Source: Enterobacter sp. ENT03
Lineage (GTDB): Bacteria > Pseudomonadota > Gammaproteobacteria > Enterobacterales > Enterobacteriaceae
NCBI RefSeq assembly: GCF_019218745.1
Contig: NZ_JAHUXA010000016.1
Coordinates: forward strand, 22,095 to 86,094
Reading direction: 5' to 3'
Length of the DNA: 64,000 bases
Part shown: positions 22,002 to 33,349 of the stretch, piece by piece
Layout: each line of letters starts with the position of its first letter
Position numbering within the stretch: position 1 is the first letter of the stretch
Made by a program: the position numbers and the translations under genes
Notes under the pieces: model-generated
What the model saw: only the letters and a program-made list of their open reading frames with translations
What the model was told of the DNA's origin: nothing
Database searches by the model: none

Positions 22002-22084
22002 GCTTCCTCCTGCCTGAACTGTTGGGATCCTTTAATCCTAACAGCAAGCAGGAGGATGTGTAGAAAAGATCGGTAGACAGCCTG

Positions 22085-22618
22085 TTACTTCGCGCTGCTG
22101 AGCAGGCTGGTTAATGAATGCTCTGCTTTATTTTTACGCTTACTGCTCGCAATCAGCATATATTTACCCGCCGGGCAAATAGCGATAGTGAAATAATTTT
22201 CGGCGCTCTCAAAATAATATTCTTCATAGCTACAGTTTAGCGTGCCTATTTTGTGGTTACGGTTTTTATTCAGCGTTTTAATGTTATTGATACCGGCGAG
22301 CTTAAAGACGTAGCCGGCAATGTCTTTTTGTAACCCTTCAAACTGCACGTCACCGGGATGCGGTATAACCACAGCGATAAGGATCTCTTTATTATGCTCA
22401 CTATGAAACGTGTGCGATTCCATGACGCCCTGCTGAAGGACAGTTTGATCCTCTGCCGGTTCAAAGTCTTGCGGCACGGTCATGCGCACATCACCGTTAA
22501 ACCATGTCTGTTCAAAAGCGGGCGTCGGCTCCCTGTCTGAAAAAAATGTCATCCAAAATGCAATGGCAACCAGTAATGCAAACAAGCGCAATATATTTCC
22601 TAAGGTAATAAAATTCAT
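22085..22618 (-). CDS. Unrecognised membrane-anchored protein
   Basis: Encodes 177 residues. One N-terminal hydrophobic helix (about residues 6-25, LGNILRLFALLVAIAFWMTF) is followed by a soluble domain, probably periplasmic, with two cysteines (TLNCSYEEYYF and AICPAGKYM) spaced so that they could form a disulfide. It looks like a gene of its own: AAGGACTC upstream acts as ribosome site and the region is richer in A+T than qor and dnaB. No family recognised. It is an insertion relative to the E. coli qor-dnaB junction. Confidence 0.7.
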   Translation of the reverse strand: MNFITLGNILRLFALLVAIAFWMTFFSDREPTPAFEQTWFNGDVRMTVPQDFEPAEDQTVLQQGVMESHTFHSEHNKEILIAVVIPHPGDVQFEGLQKDIAGYVFKLAGINNIKTLNKNRNHKIGTLNCSYEEYYFESAENYFTIAICPAGKYMLIASSKRKNKAEHSLTSLLSSAK

Positions 22619-22878
22619 CCTTGAGTCCTTCTTTTATAATTAAGTTTATATAATTGAGTCAGAGAGTCGTGAAACCTATTCATATTAAAGGGAATTTCAC
22701 TTTTAAAACAGAACGTATCTTTTAATTAAACAGTACGATTTCCCACTAAAACATCTGGTCGCTACTCACGACAGAGGCTGTCCGATTATCTGCCTGTATG
22801 CACGTCAAGATGCTTTAGCGGCGGGGGGTTTGTCGTTATACTTCACATCTCTTTCTCTTTTTGGTAACTCCACGCGCT

Positions 22879-24285
22879 ATGGCAGGAAATAAACCCTTCA
22901 ACAAACAGTCTGAACCTCGCGACTTCAAGGTCGAAGGGATGAAAGTCCCCCCGCACTCGATTGAAGCGGAACAGTCGGTGTTGGGCGGTTTAATGCTGGA
23001 TAACGAGCGCTGGGACGATGTGGCCGAGCGGGTGGTGGCGGAAGATTTCTACACCCGCCCGCACCGCCACATCTTCACTGAGATGCACCGCCTGCAGGAG
23101 ATGAGTAAACCCATCGACCTGATCACGCTCGCGGAATCGCTGGAACAACAGGGGCAACTCGACAGCGTCGGCGGCTTTGCTTATCTGGCCGAGCTGTCAA
23201 AAAATACGCCAAGTGCGGCGAACATCAGCGCGTATGCTGACATCGTGCGAGAACGTGCGGTCGTACGTGAAATGATTTCGGTGGCGAATGAGATCGCCAC
23301 TGCCGGTTTCGATCCGCAGGGGCGCAGCAGTGAAGATCTGCTTGACCTGGCCGAGTCCCGCGTATTCCAGATCGCCGAAAATCGCGCCAATAAAGACGAA
23401 GGTCCCAAGAGTATCGATCAGATCCTCGAAACCACGGTCGCACGTATTGAACAGCTGTTCCAGCAGCCCCACGATGGCGTGACGGGCGTGGACACCGGTT
23501 ATCAGGACCTGAATAAAAAGACCGCTGGCTTACAGCGTTCGGATTTGATCATCATCGCCGCGCGTCCATCGATGGGTAAAACCACCTTTGCGATGAACCT
23601 CTGCGAAAATGCGGCGATGTTGCAGGATAAACCGGTGTTAATTTTCAGTCTGGAAATGCCCGCCGAACAGATCATGATGCGTATGCTGGCGTCGCTCTCC
23701 CGCGTTGACCAGACCCGCATTCGTACCGGCCAGCTCGATGACGAAGACTGGGCGCGTATCTCCGGCACCATGGGCATTCTGCTTGAAAAGCGCAACATGT
23801 ATATCGACGACTCCTCCGGCCTGACGCCGACGGAAGTCCGCTCCCGTGCGCGCCGTATTTTCCGCGAACACGGCGGGCTGAGCCTGATCATGATCGACTA
23901 CCTGCAATTAATGCGCGTGCCGTCGCTCTCCGAAAACCGTACGCTGGAGATCGCCGAGATCTCCCGCTCGCTAAAAGCGCTGGCAAAAGAGTTGCAGGTG
24001 CCGGTGGTGGCGCTCTCGCAGCTTAACCGCTCGCTGGAGCAGCGCGCCGATAAACGCCCGGTAAACTCCGACCTGCGTGAATCTGGCTCTATCGAGCAGG
24101 ATGCCGACCTGATCATGTTTATCTACCGTGACGAGGTTTATCACGAAAACAGCGATCTGAAAGGCATCGCGGAAATCATCCTCGGTAAACAGCGTAACGG
24201 CCCGATCGGTACGGTACGTCTGACCTTTAACGGTCAGTGGTCGCGCTTTGATAACTACGCGGGCCCGCAATACGACGACGAATAG
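22879..24285 (+). CDS. dnaB: Replicative DNA helicase DnaB
   Basis: Encodes 468 residues (471 in E. coli) from [11 protein letters not shown]-terminal primase-interacting domain (to about residue 150), linker helix, then RecA-like ATPase with Walker [14 protein letters not shown] (about 229-241), Walker [12 protein letters not shown] and the arginine-finger region [11 protein letters not shown]. Hexameric helicase that unwinds the replication fork 5' to 3'. The first residues differ from E. coli by a short deletion in the variable tail. The 260 bases upstream hold only promoter-like A+T-rich sequence. Confidence 0.98.
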   Translation: MAGNKPFNKQSEPRDFKVEGMKVPPHSIEAEQSVLGGLMLDNERWDDVAERVVAEDFYTRPHRHIFTEMHRLQEMSKPIDLITLAESLEQQGQLDSVGGFAYLAELSKNTPSAANISAYADIVRERAVVREMISVANEIATAGFDPQGRSSEDLLDLAESRVFQIAENRANKDEGPKSIDQILETTVARIEQLFQQPHDGVTGVDTGYQDLNKKTAGLQRSDLIIIAARPSMGKTTFAMNLCENAAMLQDKPVLIFSLEMPAEQIMMRMLASLSRVDQTRIRTGQLDDEDWARISGTMGILLEKRNMYIDDSSGLTPTEVRSRARRIFREHGGLSLIMIDYLQLMRVPSLSENRTLEIAEISRSLKALAKELQVPVVALSQLNRSLEQRADKRPVNSDLRESGSIEQDADLIMFIYRDEVYHENSDLKGIAEIILGKQRNGPIGTVRLTFNGQWSRFDNYAGPQYDDE

Positions 24286-24344
24286 CAAATCTGGCTGGAT
24301 GCGTAACAACCCCAGAATCAGTACTCATTAATGAAGGAATATCA

Positions 24345-25424
24345 ATGCAAGCGGCAACTGTAGTCATTAACCGCCGCGCTCTGCGTCACAACCTGCAACG
24401 CCTGCGCGAACTGGCTCCCGCCAGTCGCCTGGTGGCAGTCGTGAAAGCGAACGCCTACGGACACGGTCTTCTTGAGACCGCGCGAGCGCTCCCCGATGCC
24501 GATGCCTTTGGCGTCGCCCGTCTTGAAGAAGCCCTGCGCCTGCGCGCGGGGGGCATCACCCAACCGATTTTGCTGCTGGAAGGTTTTTTCGCCGCCGACG
24601 ACCTGCCGACGATTGCCGCCGAGCAGTTGCATACCGCCGTTCACAACAACGAACAGCTGACGGCGCTGGAAAACGCGCAGCTTAGCGAGCCGGTCACCGT
24701 GTGGATGAAGCTCGACACCGGCATGCACCGCCTCGGCGTGCGACCAGAAGACGCGAACGCGTTTTATCAGCGCCTCTGCGCCTGCAAAAACGTCCGTCAG
24801 CCGGTGAACATCGTCAGCCATTTTGCCCGCGCCGATGAACCGGAATGCGGTGCCACCGAGCAGCAGCTCGATATTTTCAACACCTTCTGCGAAGGCAAAC
24901 CCGGTCAGCGATCCATTGCCGCTTCCGGCGGAATTCTGCTCTGGCCGCAGGCGCATTTTGACTGGGTACGCCCCGGCATCATTCTTTACGGCGTTTCTCC
25001 GCTGGATCACAAACCCTGGGGGCCGGATTTCGGCTTTCTGCCGGTGATGTCCCTGACGTCAAATCTGATTGCCGTGCGCGAGCATAAAGCAGGCGAGCCG
25101 GTAGGCTATGGCGGCACCTGGGTGAGTGAGCGCGATACGCGCCTGGGCGTGGTGGCGATGGGGTATGGCGATGGCTATCCGCGCGGCGCGCCGTCCGGTA
25201 CGCCGGTGCTGGTCAACGGGCGGGAAGTGCCGGTAGTCGGGCGCGTGGCGATGGACATGATTTGCGTCGATCTCGGCCCGGGCGCACAGGACAACGCGGG
25301 TGATAGCGTCATCCTGTGGGGAGACGGCCTGCCCGTCGAACGTATCGCAGAATTCACTAAAGTGAGCGCTTACGAACTTATTACACGGCTGACTTCGCGG
25401 GTGGCGATGAAGTACATGGACTAA
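24345..25424 (+). CDS. alr: Alanine racemase Alr (biosynthetic)
   Basis: Encodes 359 residues, identical in length to E. coli Alr. PLP lysine in [12 protein letters not shown] (Lys34), the second catalytic residue Tyr in the [10 protein letters not shown] region, and C-terminal [14 protein letters not shown]. Makes D-alanine for peptidoglycan. Separated by 59 bases from dnaB and by 19 bases from the next gene, so it may be read together with the following pnuC-like gene. Confidence 0.97.
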   Translation: MQAATVVINRRALRHNLQRLRELAPASRLVAVVKANAYGHGLLETARALPDADAFGVARLEEALRLRAGGITQPILLLEGFFAADDLPTIAAEQLHTAVHNNEQLTALENAQLSEPVTVWMKLDTGMHRLGVRPEDANAFYQRLCACKNVRQPVNIVSHFARADEPECGATEQQLDIFNTFCEGKPGQRSIAASGGILLWPQAHFDWVRPGIILYGVSPLDHKPWGPDFGFLPVMSLTSNLIAVREHKAGEPVGYGGTWVSERDTRLGVVAMGYGDGYPRGAPSGTPVLVNGREVPVVGRVAMDMICVDLGPGAQDNAGDSVILWGDGLPVERIAEFTKVSAYELITRLTSRVAMKYMD

Positions 25425-25443
25425 TAATTTTTATGGAGAAAAT

Positions 25444-26001
25444 ATGTCGCTTTGTGAAGGACTTGCCTGTTTCACTTATGCACTTTCCGTCTGGCTGGCT
25501 GCACGTAATAACGTACATACGTGGTGGACTGGCATCATCGGTAGTCTGCTTTACGGCTGGGTATTCTGGTCGGTACAACTCTATGCTGACGTAACCCTAC
25601 AGGTCTTTTTTGTCGCTACCAGCATCACGGGCTGGTGGCACTGGCAGAAAGGTCTGCGCGGCGATGTCTTACCTATCAGGAAAACGTCTGCCACACATTT
25701 ACTGATGCTACTGGGTGGCGCGGTACTAATCGCTGGCGGATATGGCCTGTTACTGCACACCTTCACCAACGCCTGGTCTCCGTGGCTGGACTCGCTGATC
25801 CTCACGTTTAGCGTACTGGCGCAGTTTATGCTGATGGGGCGTCGCCTTGAAAACTGGTACGTCTGGCTGGTGGTGAATACCATTGCGGTTCCGCTTTATG
25901 CCTACCGCGATCTGACCTTAACAGCGGGCCTGTATCTTATTTTCTGGTGTAATGCCTGGCACGGCCTGTGGAAGTGGCGCAGGGAGTTGGCCAATCAGTG
26001 A
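25444..26001 (+). CDS. pnuC: PnuC-family nicotinamide riboside transporter
   Basis: Encodes 185 residues with six to seven membrane helices and the PnuC-type tryptophan-rich tracts GWVFW, GWWHWQKG and CNAWHGLWKWRR. PnuC proteins take up nicotinamide riboside by facilitated diffusion, trapped by phosphorylation inside. The following gene encodes a matching riboside kinase and overlaps this one by four bases (GTGA), strongly supporting the role. It is 19 bases after alr with a weak TATGGAGAA ribosome site. E. coli PnuC is larger (239 residues) and lies elsewhere, so this is a separate copy or type. Confidence 0.85.
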   Translation: MSLCEGLACFTYALSVWLAARNNVHTWWTGIIGSLLYGWVFWSVQLYADVTLQVFFVATSITGWWHWQKGLRGDVLPIRKTSATHLLMLLGGAVLIAGGYGLLLHTFTNAWSPWLDSLILTFSVLAQFMLMGRRLENWYVWLVVNTIAVPLYAYRDLTLTAGLYLIFWCNAWHGLWKWRRELANQ

Positions 26002-27020
26002 AACGCTTTGCGACGGGACTCATCGTAGGAAAGTTTGCGCCGCTTCACTGCGGGCATGAAACCTTGATCCGTGGGGCCGACGAACAGTGTGAAACCCTGC
26101 TGATCCTCAGCTATTCCGTGCCGGAATTACCGGGATGCGAACCGCAAAAGCGATTACGCTGGCTACAACAGCGATTTCCCGGTTGCCATTCTGTCGTGCT
26201 CACGGCGGAGACGGCCTGTACGCTGGGCTTACCCCCTATGCCGCATAACGATGATGACGCGGATCTGCACCGGCATTTTGTTGCCTCGGTGTGCGAGCAG
26301 GTTTTTCAGTGTCATCCGCAAGCGGTTTTCACTGCGGAAGCTTACGGTGACGGGTTTGCCGCCGTACTTAGCGAACGTTTCCAGCAACCAGTGGCGCATG
26401 TGCGCTCATACCGGCAGTCGGGCGCTGATGCGCCGTCCGGCACCTTGATCCGCGCCGATGTTCATCGTCACCGTGCGCTGCTGGCGCCCCCGGTTTACCG
26501 TGACTTTGTACAGCGTATCTGTCTGCTGGGTGGTGAATCAACGGGAAAAAGTACCCTGACCGTTGCGCTGGCTAAGGCGCTGGGGACGGGTTTTGTCGCC
26601 GAATATGGCCGCGAGCGCTGGGAGGAAAAACAGGGCAACCTGGAGTACGACGATTTGCTGCACATTGCCCTTGAGCAGGTGCGGCGCGAAGACAGTACCG
26701 CCGCGCATCGTTATCTGGTGTGCGATACCTCGCCGCTGACGACGCTGTTTTATACTTTGTACCTGTTTGGACGCGCGCCTGAGGCGTTGTTCCGCCTGGC
26801 AGAACGACCTTACTCGCTGATTGTCCTGTGCGAAGCTGATTTCCCCTTTGTGCAGGATGGCACCCGCCAGGATGAGACATTCCGTCTGCGTCAGCAGGCC
26901 TGGTATGAAGATGAACTCACCCGCCGGGGCCTGCCGTTTATCCGCGTCCGCGGAACGGTAGACGAACGTATTCAGCAGGTGAAAGAGGCGCTTGCCGCGT
27001 CTGCGGACCTCACCATTTAA
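25998..27020 (+). CDS. NadR-like bifunctional NMN adenylyltransferase / nicotinamide riboside kinase lacking the repressor domain
   Basis: Encodes 340 residues from a GTG that overlaps the pnuC stop codon. N-terminal nucleotidyltransferase domain: [18 protein letters not shown] with the HxGH motif, and SGTLIRAD later. C-terminal kinase domain: Walker [12 protein letters not shown] (about residue 177 on) and an aspartate-bearing VCDTSPLTT strand. It should phosphorylate nicotinamide riboside to NMN and adenylate it to NAD. It lacks the helix-turn-helix repressor domain that begins the 410-residue E. coli NadR, so it is expected to be enzyme only. Assignment by motif and by pairing with pnuC. 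Confidence 0.87.
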   Translation: MKRFATGLIVGKFAPLHCGHETLIRGADEQCETLLILSYSVPELPGCEPQKRLRWLQQRFPGCHSVVLTAETACTLGLPPMPHNDDDADLHRHFVASVCEQVFQCHPQAVFTAEAYGDGFAAVLSERFQQPVAHVRSYRQSGADAPSGTLIRADVHRHRALLAPPVYRDFVQRICLLGGESTGKSTLTVALAKALGTGFVAEYGRERWEEKQGNLEYDDLLHIALEQVRREDSTAAHRYLVCDTSPLTTLFYTLYLFGRAPEALFRLAERPYSLIVLCEADFPFVQDGTRQDETFRLRQQAWYEDELTRRGLPFIRVRGTVDERIQQVKEALAASADLTI

Positions 27021-27102
27021 CGAGGTGTTCACATCTCTCTCGATCTTCCTGCGCTTCCGGTTTATTGTGGTTATCCGCACCGTAAACCTGGAGAACCACC
27101 GC

Positions 27103-28296
27103 GTGTTTCAGAAAGTTGACGCCTATGCTGGCGACCCCATCCTTTCGCTGATGGAACGTTTCAAAGAAGATCCCCGTAGCGACAAAGTTAACCTCAGCAT
27201 CGGGCTGTATTACAACGAAGACGGTGCTATTCCCCAGTTACAGGCGATCACTGAAGCGCGGGCGCGCCTGAATGCCCAGCCGCAGGGTGCCTCGCTTTAT
27301 CTGCCGATGGAAGGCTTAAACGGCTACCGTCATACCATCGCACCGCTGCTGTTTGGTGCCGATCACCCGGTATTAACCGCGCAACGCGTTGCCACTATTC
27401 AGACGCTGGGCGGCTCCGGGGCGTTAAAAATCGGTGCCGACTTCCTCAAGCGCTACTTCCCGAATTCCGGCGTCTGGGTCAGCGATCCCACCTGGGAAAA
27501 CCACGTCGCCATTTTTGAAGGCGCGGGTTTTAACGTCGATACCTATCCGTGGTTTGATGCGGATACTAACAGCGTGCGCGCCGACGCATTACTTGAAAAG
27601 CTCAACACGCTGCCGGCGCAAAGCATTGTGCTGCTGCATCCGTGCTGCCACAACCCGACCGGCGCAGATCTGACGCATGCCCAGTGGGATGCGGTCGTTG
27701 AGGTGCTGAAAGCGCGTAACCTGATCCCGTTCCTCGACATCGCCTATCAGGGCTTTGGCGCGGGCATGGAAGACGACGCCTACGCTATCCGCGCCATTGC
27801 CAGCGCAGGGCTGCCAGCGCTGGTCAGCAACTCCTTCTCGAAAATTTTCTCACTGTACGGTGAGCGCGTCGGTGGGCTGTCGGTGGTTTGTGAAGATGCC
27901 GACGCCGCGAGTCGTGTGCTGGGCCAGCTGAAAGCCACCGTGCGCCGCAACTACTCCAGCCCGCCGAGCTTTGGCGCGCAGCTGGTGGCGACCGTCCTCG
28001 GCGACGATGCCCTGAAAGCCAGCTGGCTGGCAGAAGTAGAAGCGATGCGCCTGCGCATCCTGGCAATGCGTCAGGAACTGGTCAACGTCCTGAAAGACGC
28101 GGTACCGGGGCAAAACTTTGATTATCTGCTTAAGCAGCGCGGCATGTTCAGCTATACCGGGCTGAGCAGCGCCCAGGTCGATCGCCTGCGTGATGAGTTC
28201 GGCGTATACCTGATCGCCAGCGGACGCATGTGCGTGGCCGGGCTGAATGCCGGTAATGTTCAGCGCGTGGCACAGGCTTTTGCCGCTGTAATGTAA
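27103..28296 (+). CDS. tyrB: Aromatic-amino-acid aminotransferase TyrB
   Basis: Encodes 397 residues, the E. coli length, from the GTG at 27103 ([12 protein letters not shown]); CTGGAG is the ribosome site. Class I aminotransferase with the PLP lysine in [17 protein letters not shown], substrate Arg in GRMCVAGLN context, and [13 protein letters not shown]. Last step of tyrosine, phenylalanine and leucine synthesis. An imperfect inverted repeat (GGTTTA...TAAACC, 27059-27088) sits just before the ribosome site; no clear TyrR box was found. The preceding nadR-like gene ends 82 bases upstream. Confidence 0.97.
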   Translation: MFQKVDAYAGDPILSLMERFKEDPRSDKVNLSIGLYYNEDGAIPQLQAITEARARLNAQPQGASLYLPMEGLNGYRHTIAPLLFGADHPVLTAQRVATIQTLGGSGALKIGADFLKRYFPNSGVWVSDPTWENHVAIFEGAGFNVDTYPWFDADTNSVRADALLEKLNTLPAQSIVLLHPCCHNPTGADLTHAQWDAVVEVLKARNLIPFLDIAYQGFGAGMEDDAYAIRAIASAGLPALVSNSFSKIFSLYGERVGGLSVVCEDADAASRVLGQLKATVRRNYSSPPSFGAQLVATVLGDDALKASWLAEVEAMRLRILAMRQELVNVLKDAVPGQNFDYLLKQRGMFSYTGLSSAQVDRLRDEFGVYLIASGRMCVAGLNAGNVQRVAQAFAAVM

Positions 28297-28315
28297 GTAC
28301 TCGCTTACTGACTCT

Positions 28316-28343
28316 CTCTCCCGGCGCGTAACCGTCGGGAGAG
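28316..28343 (+). terminator. Hairpin after tyrB
   Basis: CTCTCCCGGCG...CGTCGGGAGAG stem of 10-11 bp without a T-run; probable terminator or 3' stabiliser. Confidence 0.6.
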
Positions 28344-28491
28344 CGACGATAATGCGATCCTCCTTCTGTTTCCCGCCTCTTTTTTAAGAATATTCTTCCT
28401 TTCACCGGTACGGAACGTTAAGGTCGGGTAAATTTTTTTGACCGCCCGCGCAGGTTGCAATGATTGCGGGCCGCCAATTGCAGGGAAAACT

Positions 28492-29205
28492 ATGCGCAAA
28501 ATCACACTTATCCTCAGTGCCTTCAGTTTGCTTTTCACCCTTAACGGCGCCGTGAAAGCCCACGCCTCCTCGCCATCGCCGCTCAATCCCGGCACAAATA
28601 TGGCACAGCTGGCAGAACAGGCTCCGGTGCACTGGGTTTCTGTGGCGCAAATTGAAAACAGCCTGCTGGGACGACCGCCGATGGCCGTGGGTTTTGACAT
28701 TGACGATACCGTGCTGTTTTCCAGCCCTGGCTTCTGGCGTGGTAAGAAAACCTGGTCGCCGGACAGCGAAGACTATCTGAAGAATCCGGCATTCTGGGAA
28801 AAGATGAACAACGGCTGGGATGAGTTCAGCATCCCGAAAGAGGTGGCCCGCGCGCTGATCACCATGCACGTGAAGCGCGGCGACAGCATCTTCTTTGTTA
28901 CCGGACGCAGCGAAACCAAAACGGAAACCGTTTCGAAAACCCTGCAGGATGACTTCCTGATCCCTGCCAGCAGCATGAACCCGGTGATTTTTGCCGGCGA
29001 CAAGGCCGGGCAAAATACCAAAACGCAGTGGTTGCAGAGTAAGCAGATCAAGGTGTTCTACGGCGATTCCGATAACGATATTCGCGCGGCGCGCGAAGTC
29101 GGTGCCCGTGGCATTCGCGTGCTGCGTGCCTCTAACTCGTCATACAAACCGCTGCCACAGGCGGGCATGTACGGCGAAGAAGTGATCGCCAATTCCGAAT
29201 ATTGA
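28492..29205 (+). CDS. aphA: Periplasmic class B acid phosphatase AphA
   Basis: Encodes 237 residues with a signal peptide (cut near [12 protein letters not shown]). HAD-like DDDD phosphatase motif [17 protein letters not shown] (about residues 67-83) and the metal-binding [12 protein letters not shown] (about 190-201). A magnesium-dependent homotetramer that removes phosphate from nucleotides in the periplasm and can transfer phosphate. Start at MRKITL after CAGGGAAAAC; an upstream in-frame ATG is not needed. The yjbQ gene that follows aphA in E. coli is missing. Confidence 0.97.
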   Translation: MRKITLILSAFSLLFTLNGAVKAHASSPSPLNPGTNMAQLAEQAPVHWVSVAQIENSLLGRPPMAVGFDIDDTVLFSSPGFWRGKKTWSPDSEDYLKNPAFWEKMNNGWDEFSIPKEVARALITMHVKRGDSIFFVTGRSETKTETVSKTLQDDFLIPASSMNPVIFAGDKAGQNTKTQWLQSKQIKVFYGDSDNDIRAAREVGARGIRVLRASNSSYKPLPQAGMYGEEVIANSEY

Positions 29206-29211
29206 ACCCTT

Positions 29212-29240
29212 AACGGCAATGGCAGAATTGCCGTTTTTTT
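29212..29240 (+). terminator. Terminator of aphA
   Basis: AACGGCAAT-GGCAGA-ATTGCCGTT hairpin running into seven T. Confidence 0.92.
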
Positions 29241-29350
29241 CATCTCCCGCCGCTGAAACCTGGCTGAAAACGCACTCATGCTGCACACTTAGAAAGATTT
29301 ATTTTCGACAAGGAGCAGCACTTGAGGTGCCACCAATCAGAGGAACCAAA

Positions 29351-29704
29351 ATGACCAATGCGGAACTACTGCCCTATTGCATGGGCAAGGCGGGAGCGGA
29401 GCAGAGCGAGCACAGCGACTGGAAAGCCACGCAGATTAAAGTGGCGGATGTGCTGTTTGCGATGGTGCACGAAACGGATCACCGCCCGGCGGTAACGCTG
29501 AAAACCAGCCCGGAGCTGGCGGAATTACTGCGTAATGAACATAGTGATGTGCGCCCCAGCGCGCGTCTGAATAAAGCGCACTGGAGCACGGTATTTCTGG
29601 ATGGATCGCTGCCGGATTCGCAGATTTACTATCTGGTCGATGCCTCGTATCAGCTGGTGGTCAGTGCGCTGCCCGACGCGGTCAGGCAGCAACTTTCCGT
29701 CTGA
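29351..29704 (+). CDS. yjbR: MmcQ/YjbR-family protein YjbR
   Basis: Encodes 117 residues (118 in E. coli) starting MTNAELLPYC after AGAGGAACC. Small cytoplasmic double-wing DNA-binding-fold protein of the YjbR/MmcQ family, with conserved WKATQIKVADVLFAMV and the C-terminal LPDSQIYYLVDASYQLVV. No function has been established. It converges on uvrA with its stop codon touching the end of uvrA. Confidence 0.95.
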   Translation: MTNAELLPYCMGKAGAEQSEHSDWKATQIKVADVLFAMVHETDHRPAVTLKTSPELAELLRNEHSDVRPSARLNKAHWSTVFLDGSLPDSQIYYLVDASYQLVVSALPDAVRQQLSV

Positions 29705-32530
29705 TTACGTCAGCATCGGTTTGAGGAAGCGCGCCGTGTGCGAGGCTTCGCACTCGGCTACGGTTTCCGGCGTGCCAGAGACGAGGATTTCCCCGCCGCC
29801 GCTGCCGCCTTCCGGCCCCAGATCGACGATCCAGTCAGCGGTTTTGATCACGTCCAGATTATGCTCAATCACCACGATGGTATTACCCTGATCGCGTAAC
29901 TGGTGCAGCACTTCCAGCAGTTGCTGAATATCCGCAAAATGCAGGCCGGTCGTCGGCTCATCAAGGATATACAGCGTCTGGCCGGTGCCGCGTTTTGACA
30001 GCTCACGCGCCAGCTTAACGCGCTGGGCCTCACCACCGGACAGCGTGGTGGCAGACTGGCCGAGACGAATGTACGTCAGACCAACATCCATCAACGTTTG
30101 CAGCTTACGCGCCAGTGACGGTACGGCATCAAAGAACTCACGGGCTTCTTCGATAGTCATATCCAGCACTTCGTGGATGGTTTTGCCTTTGTACTTAATC
30201 TCCAGCGTTTCACGGTTATAGCGTTTGCCTTTGCACTGGTCGCACGGCACATAAATGTCCGGCAAAAAGTGCATTTCGACTTTGATCACGCCATCGCCCT
30301 GACAGGCTTCGCAGCGTCCGCCGCGCACGTTAAAGCTGAAACGCCCCGGCGTATAACCGCGTGAACGGGACTCCGGCACACCGGCAAAAAGCTCGCGCAC
30401 GGGCGTAAACACGCCGGTGTAGGTCGCCGGGTTAGAGCGCGGCGTACGACCAATCGGGCTCTGGTCAATGTCGATAACTTTATCGAAGTGCTCCAGACCC
30501 TGAACCTCGCGGTAAGGCGCGGGCTCGGCGATGGTTGCGCCGTTCAGCTGGCGCTGGGCGATCGGGAACAGGGTATCGTTGATCAGTGTCGATTTACCTG
30601 AACCGGACACGCCGGTAATACAGGTAAACAGCCCCACCGGCAGCGTCAGGGTGACATCCTTCAGGTTATTGCCGCGCGCACCGGTCAGCTTAAGCACTTT
30701 TTCCGGATCCGCAGGCACACGCGCTTTCGGGATCTCAATCTTACGTTTACCGCTCATGAACTGGCCGGTGAGTGATTCCGGCACCGCCATAATGTCTTTC
30801 AGCGTACCTTCTGCCACAACCTGACCGCCATGAACACCCGCGCCAGGACCGATGTCAATAACGTGGTCTGCGGCGCGGATCGCATCTTCATCATGCTCAA
30901 CCACAATCACCGTGTTGCCGAGATTACGCAGATGGATCAGCGTCCCGAGCAGGCGTTCGTTATCGCGCTGATGCAGACCGATGGACGGTTCATCCAGCAC
31001 GTACATGACGCCGACCAGGCCCGCACCGATCTGGCTCGCCAGACGGATACGCTGCGCTTCGCCGCCGGACAGGGTTTCTGCCGAACGGGACAGCGTCAGG
31101 TAATTCAGCCCGACGTTCACGAGGAATTTCAGACGATCGCCAATCTCTTTCAGCACTTTTTCAGCGATTTTTGCACGCTGGCCGGAAAGTTTAAGATTGG
31201 TGAAAAAGTCCATCGCATGGCCGATGCTCATGTCGGAGATGGTCGGCAGCGGCGTGTCTTCCACAAATACATGGCGCGCTTCACGACGCAGACGCGTTCC
31301 GTCACAGGTGGTGCACGAGCGATTGCTGATGAACTTCGCCAGCTCTTCACGTACCGCGCTGGATTCCGTCTCTTTATAACGGCGCTCCATATTGTGCAGC
31401 ACGCCTTCGAACGGATGGCGACGTACGGAAGTATCGCCGCGATCGTTCATGTACTTGAATTCGATGTTCTCTTTGCCGGAACCAAACAGCACCACTTTGT
31501 GTACGTTGGCGCTCAGGCTGGCCCACGGGGCTTCCACGTCGAATTTGTAGTGTTCGGCAAGCGATCGCAGCATCTGGAAATAATAGAAGTTACGGCGATC
31601 CCAACCGCGGATCGCGCCGCCCGCCAGCGACAACTCCGGATTCTGGATCACACGATCCGGATCGAAATATTGCTGTACGCCCAGCCCGTCACAGGTTGGA
31701 CATGCCCCCGCCGGGTTGTTGAACGAGAACATACGCGGTTCCAGCTCATTCATGCTGTAGCCGCAAATCGGGCAGGCGAAGTTCGCGGAGAACAACAGTT
31801 CGCCCGCCTTGGCGTCGTCCATATCGGCGACAATCGCCGTCCCGCCGGAGAGATCCAGCGCGGTTTCAAAGGATTCCGCCAGGCGCTGCGTCAGGTCTTC
31901 ACGCACTTTAAAGCGGTCGATAACCACTTCGATGGTGTGTTTCTTTTGCAGTTCAAGCGCAGGCGGATCGGAGAGATCGCAGACTTCGCCGTCAATACGC
32001 GCGCGGATGTAGCCCTGGCTTGCCAGGTTTTCCAGCGTTTTGGTGTGTTCGCCTTTACGATCTTTAACAATCGGCGCCAGCAGCATCAGCCGCTTGCCTT
32101 CCGGCTGCGAGAGCACGTTATCGACCATCTGACTGACGGTTTGCGCGGCCAGCGGAACGTTATGATCCGGGCAGCGCGCTTCGCCCACGCGGGCAAACAG
32201 CAGACGCAGATAGTCGTGAATTTCGGTAATGGTCCCGACCGTGGAACGGGGGTTGTGCGAGGTCGACTTCTGCTCAATAGAGATAGCCGGCGACAGCCCT
32301 TCAATATGATCGACATCTGGCTTTTCCATGAGCGACAGGAACTGCCGCGCATAGGCGGAAAGCGATTCGACGTAACGACGCTGCCCTTCGGCATACAGGG
32401 TGTCGAACGCCAGCGAGGATTTGCCTGAACCCGAAAGCCCGGTCACGACAATGAGCTTGTCGCGTGGGATGACGATGTTGATGTTCTTGAGATTATGGGT
32501 ACGCGCGCCCCGTACTTCTATCTTATCCAT
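29705..32530 (-). CDS. uvrA: Excinuclease ABC subunit A (UvrA)
   Basis: Encodes 941 residues (940 in E. coli). Two ABC-type ATPase modules, each with Walker A ([17 protein letters not shown] at about residues 29-45 and [17 protein letters not shown] around 638) and LSGGEAQR signatures (two copies). Zinc-finger cysteines CPICGYSMN...CPTCDGLG and CEACQGDGV...CDQCKGKRY are intact. A dimer that scans DNA for bulky lesions and loads UvrB for nucleotide excision repair. Divergent from ssb; an SOS box lies in between. Confidence 0.98.
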   Translation of the reverse strand: MDKIEVRGARTHNLKNINIVIPRDKLIVVTGLSGSGKSSLAFDTLYAEGQRRYVESLSAYARQFLSLMEKPDVDHIEGLSPAISIEQKSTSHNPRSTVGTITEIHDYLRLLFARVGEARCPDHNVPLAAQTVSQMVDNVLSQPEGKRLMLLAPIVKDRKGEHTKTLENLASQGYIRARIDGEVCDLSDPPALELQKKHTIEVVIDRFKVREDLTQRLAESFETALDLSGGTAIVADMDDAKAGELLFSANFACPICGYSMNELEPRMFSFNNPAGACPTCDGLGVQQYFDPDRVIQNPELSLAGGAIRGWDRRNFYYFQMLRSLAEHYKFDVEAPWASLSANVHKVVLFGSGKENIEFKYMNDRGDTSVRRHPFEGVLHNMERRYKETESSAVREELAKFISNRSCTTCDGTRLRREARHVFVEDTPLPTISDMSIGHAMDFFTNLKLSGQRAKIAEKVLKEIGDRLKFLVNVGLNYLTLSRSAETLSGGEAQRIRLASQIGAGLVGVMYVLDEPSIGLHQRDNERLLGTLIHLRNLGNTVIVVEHDEDAIRAADHVIDIGPGAGVHGGQVVAEGTLKDIMAVPESLTGQFMSGKRKIEIPKARVPADPEKVLKLTGARGNNLKDVTLTLPVGLFTCITGVSGSGKSTLINDTLFPIAQRQLNGATIAEPAPYREVQGLEHFDKVIDIDQSPIGRTPRSNPATYTGVFTPVRELFAGVPESRSRGYTPGRFSFNVRGGRCEACQGDGVIKVEMHFLPDIYVPCDQCKGKRYNRETLEIKYKGKTIHEVLDMTIEEAREFFDAVPSLARKLQTLMDVGLTYIRLGQSATTLSGGEAQRVKLARELSKRGTGQTLYILDEPTTGLHFADIQQLLEVLHQLRDQGNTIVVIEHNLDVIKTADWIVDLGPEGGSGGGEILVSGTPETVAECEASHTARFLKPMLT

Positions 32531-32641
32531 TCACCTTTCCCGGTAGAGATTCGGCTGCCACAGCGTTATGCATCCAATTTTGTAAGCATAGAACACGCCA
32601 GGCGGTCTGAACTGAAACGATTAATTATGACACAATTTAAC

Positions 32642-32657
32642 CTGAATGGATATACAG
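32642..32657 (-). promoter_or_regulatory. LexA (SOS) box in the uvrA / ssb gap
   Basis: On the minus strand CTGTATATCCATTCAG fits CTG-N10-CAG and nearly equals the E. coli uvrA operator. It lies about 112-127 bases upstream of uvrA in the 275-base divergent promoter region and may also influence one ssb promoter. Confidence 0.92.
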
Positions 32658-32805
32658 TGTTATGATGCGCCTTCAAGGTGGTACTGCAACAATGTCGCGA
32701 CGGTACGGTTTACTGGAATCCGCCTCGCAAGGTATCAATCGCGCGGTTTGTAATGCTACAATCGCGCGTTTACACTATTAAGAAACGTATTCAGGAGACA
32801 CGACC

Positions 32806-33330
32806 ATGGCCAGCAGAGGCGTAAACAAGGTGATTCTCGTCGGTAATCTGGGCCAGGACCCGGAAGTACGCTACATGCCGAGTGGTGGCGCAGTCGCCAA
32901 CATTACGCTGGCGACCTCCGAATCCTGGCGTGATAAAACCACCGGTGAGACCAAAGAGCAGACTGAATGGCACCGCGTTGTGCTGTTCGGCAAACTGGCA
33001 GAAATTGCCGGTGAATACCTGCGTAAAGGTTCTCAGGTGTACATTGAAGGTTCCCTGCGTACCCGTAAGTGGACCGATCAGAGTGGCCAGGAGCGCTACA
33101 CCACTGAAATCAACGTTCCGCAGATTGGCGGCGTGATGCAGATGCTCGGTGGACGTCAGGGTGGCGGCCAGCAGGGCGGCGGTCAACAGGGCGGTTGGGG
33201 TCAGCCTCAGCAGCCGCAGGGCGGCAACCAGTTCAGCGGCGGCGCGCAGTCTCGCCCGCAGCAGCCGTCTTCAGCACCGGCGCAGTCTAACGAACCGCCG
33301 ATGGATTTTGACGACGACATCCCGTTCTGA
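32806..33330 (+). CDS. ssb: Single-stranded DNA-binding protein SSB
   Basis: Encodes 174 residues (178 in E. coli). OB-fold domain in residues 1-115 ([23 protein letters not shown]...), then a Gly/Gln/Pro-rich disordered linker and the conserved acidic tip MDFDDDIPF that recruits repair and replication proteins. It coats single-stranded DNA at forks. The linker contains repeated GGGQQGG units (about 117-128) and accounts for the small length difference. Confidence 0.98.
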   Translation: MASRGVNKVILVGNLGQDPEVRYMPSGGAVANITLATSESWRDKTTGETKEQTEWHRVVLFGKLAEIAGEYLRKGSQVYIEGSLRTRKWTDQSGQERYTTEINVPQIGGVMQMLGGRQGGGQQGGGQQGGWGQPQQPQGGNQFSGGAQSRPQQPSSAPAQSNEPPMDFDDDIPF

Positions 33331-33349
33331 TCCCGTTGAGCAGTACGCA

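Noticed and set aside
27021..27102. TyrR boxes in front of tyrB
   Set aside because: No TGTAAA-N6-TTTACA match was found; only an imperfect GGTTTA/TAAACC inverted repeat with a longer spacer is present.
30830..32428. 532-codon open frame antisense to uvrA
   Set aside because: It mirrors the intact uvrA gene, has no ribosome site and no recognisable protein. Long antisense frames like this (also opposite yjbH at 61-870 and plsB at 13155-14006) arise from G+C-rich third codon positions.
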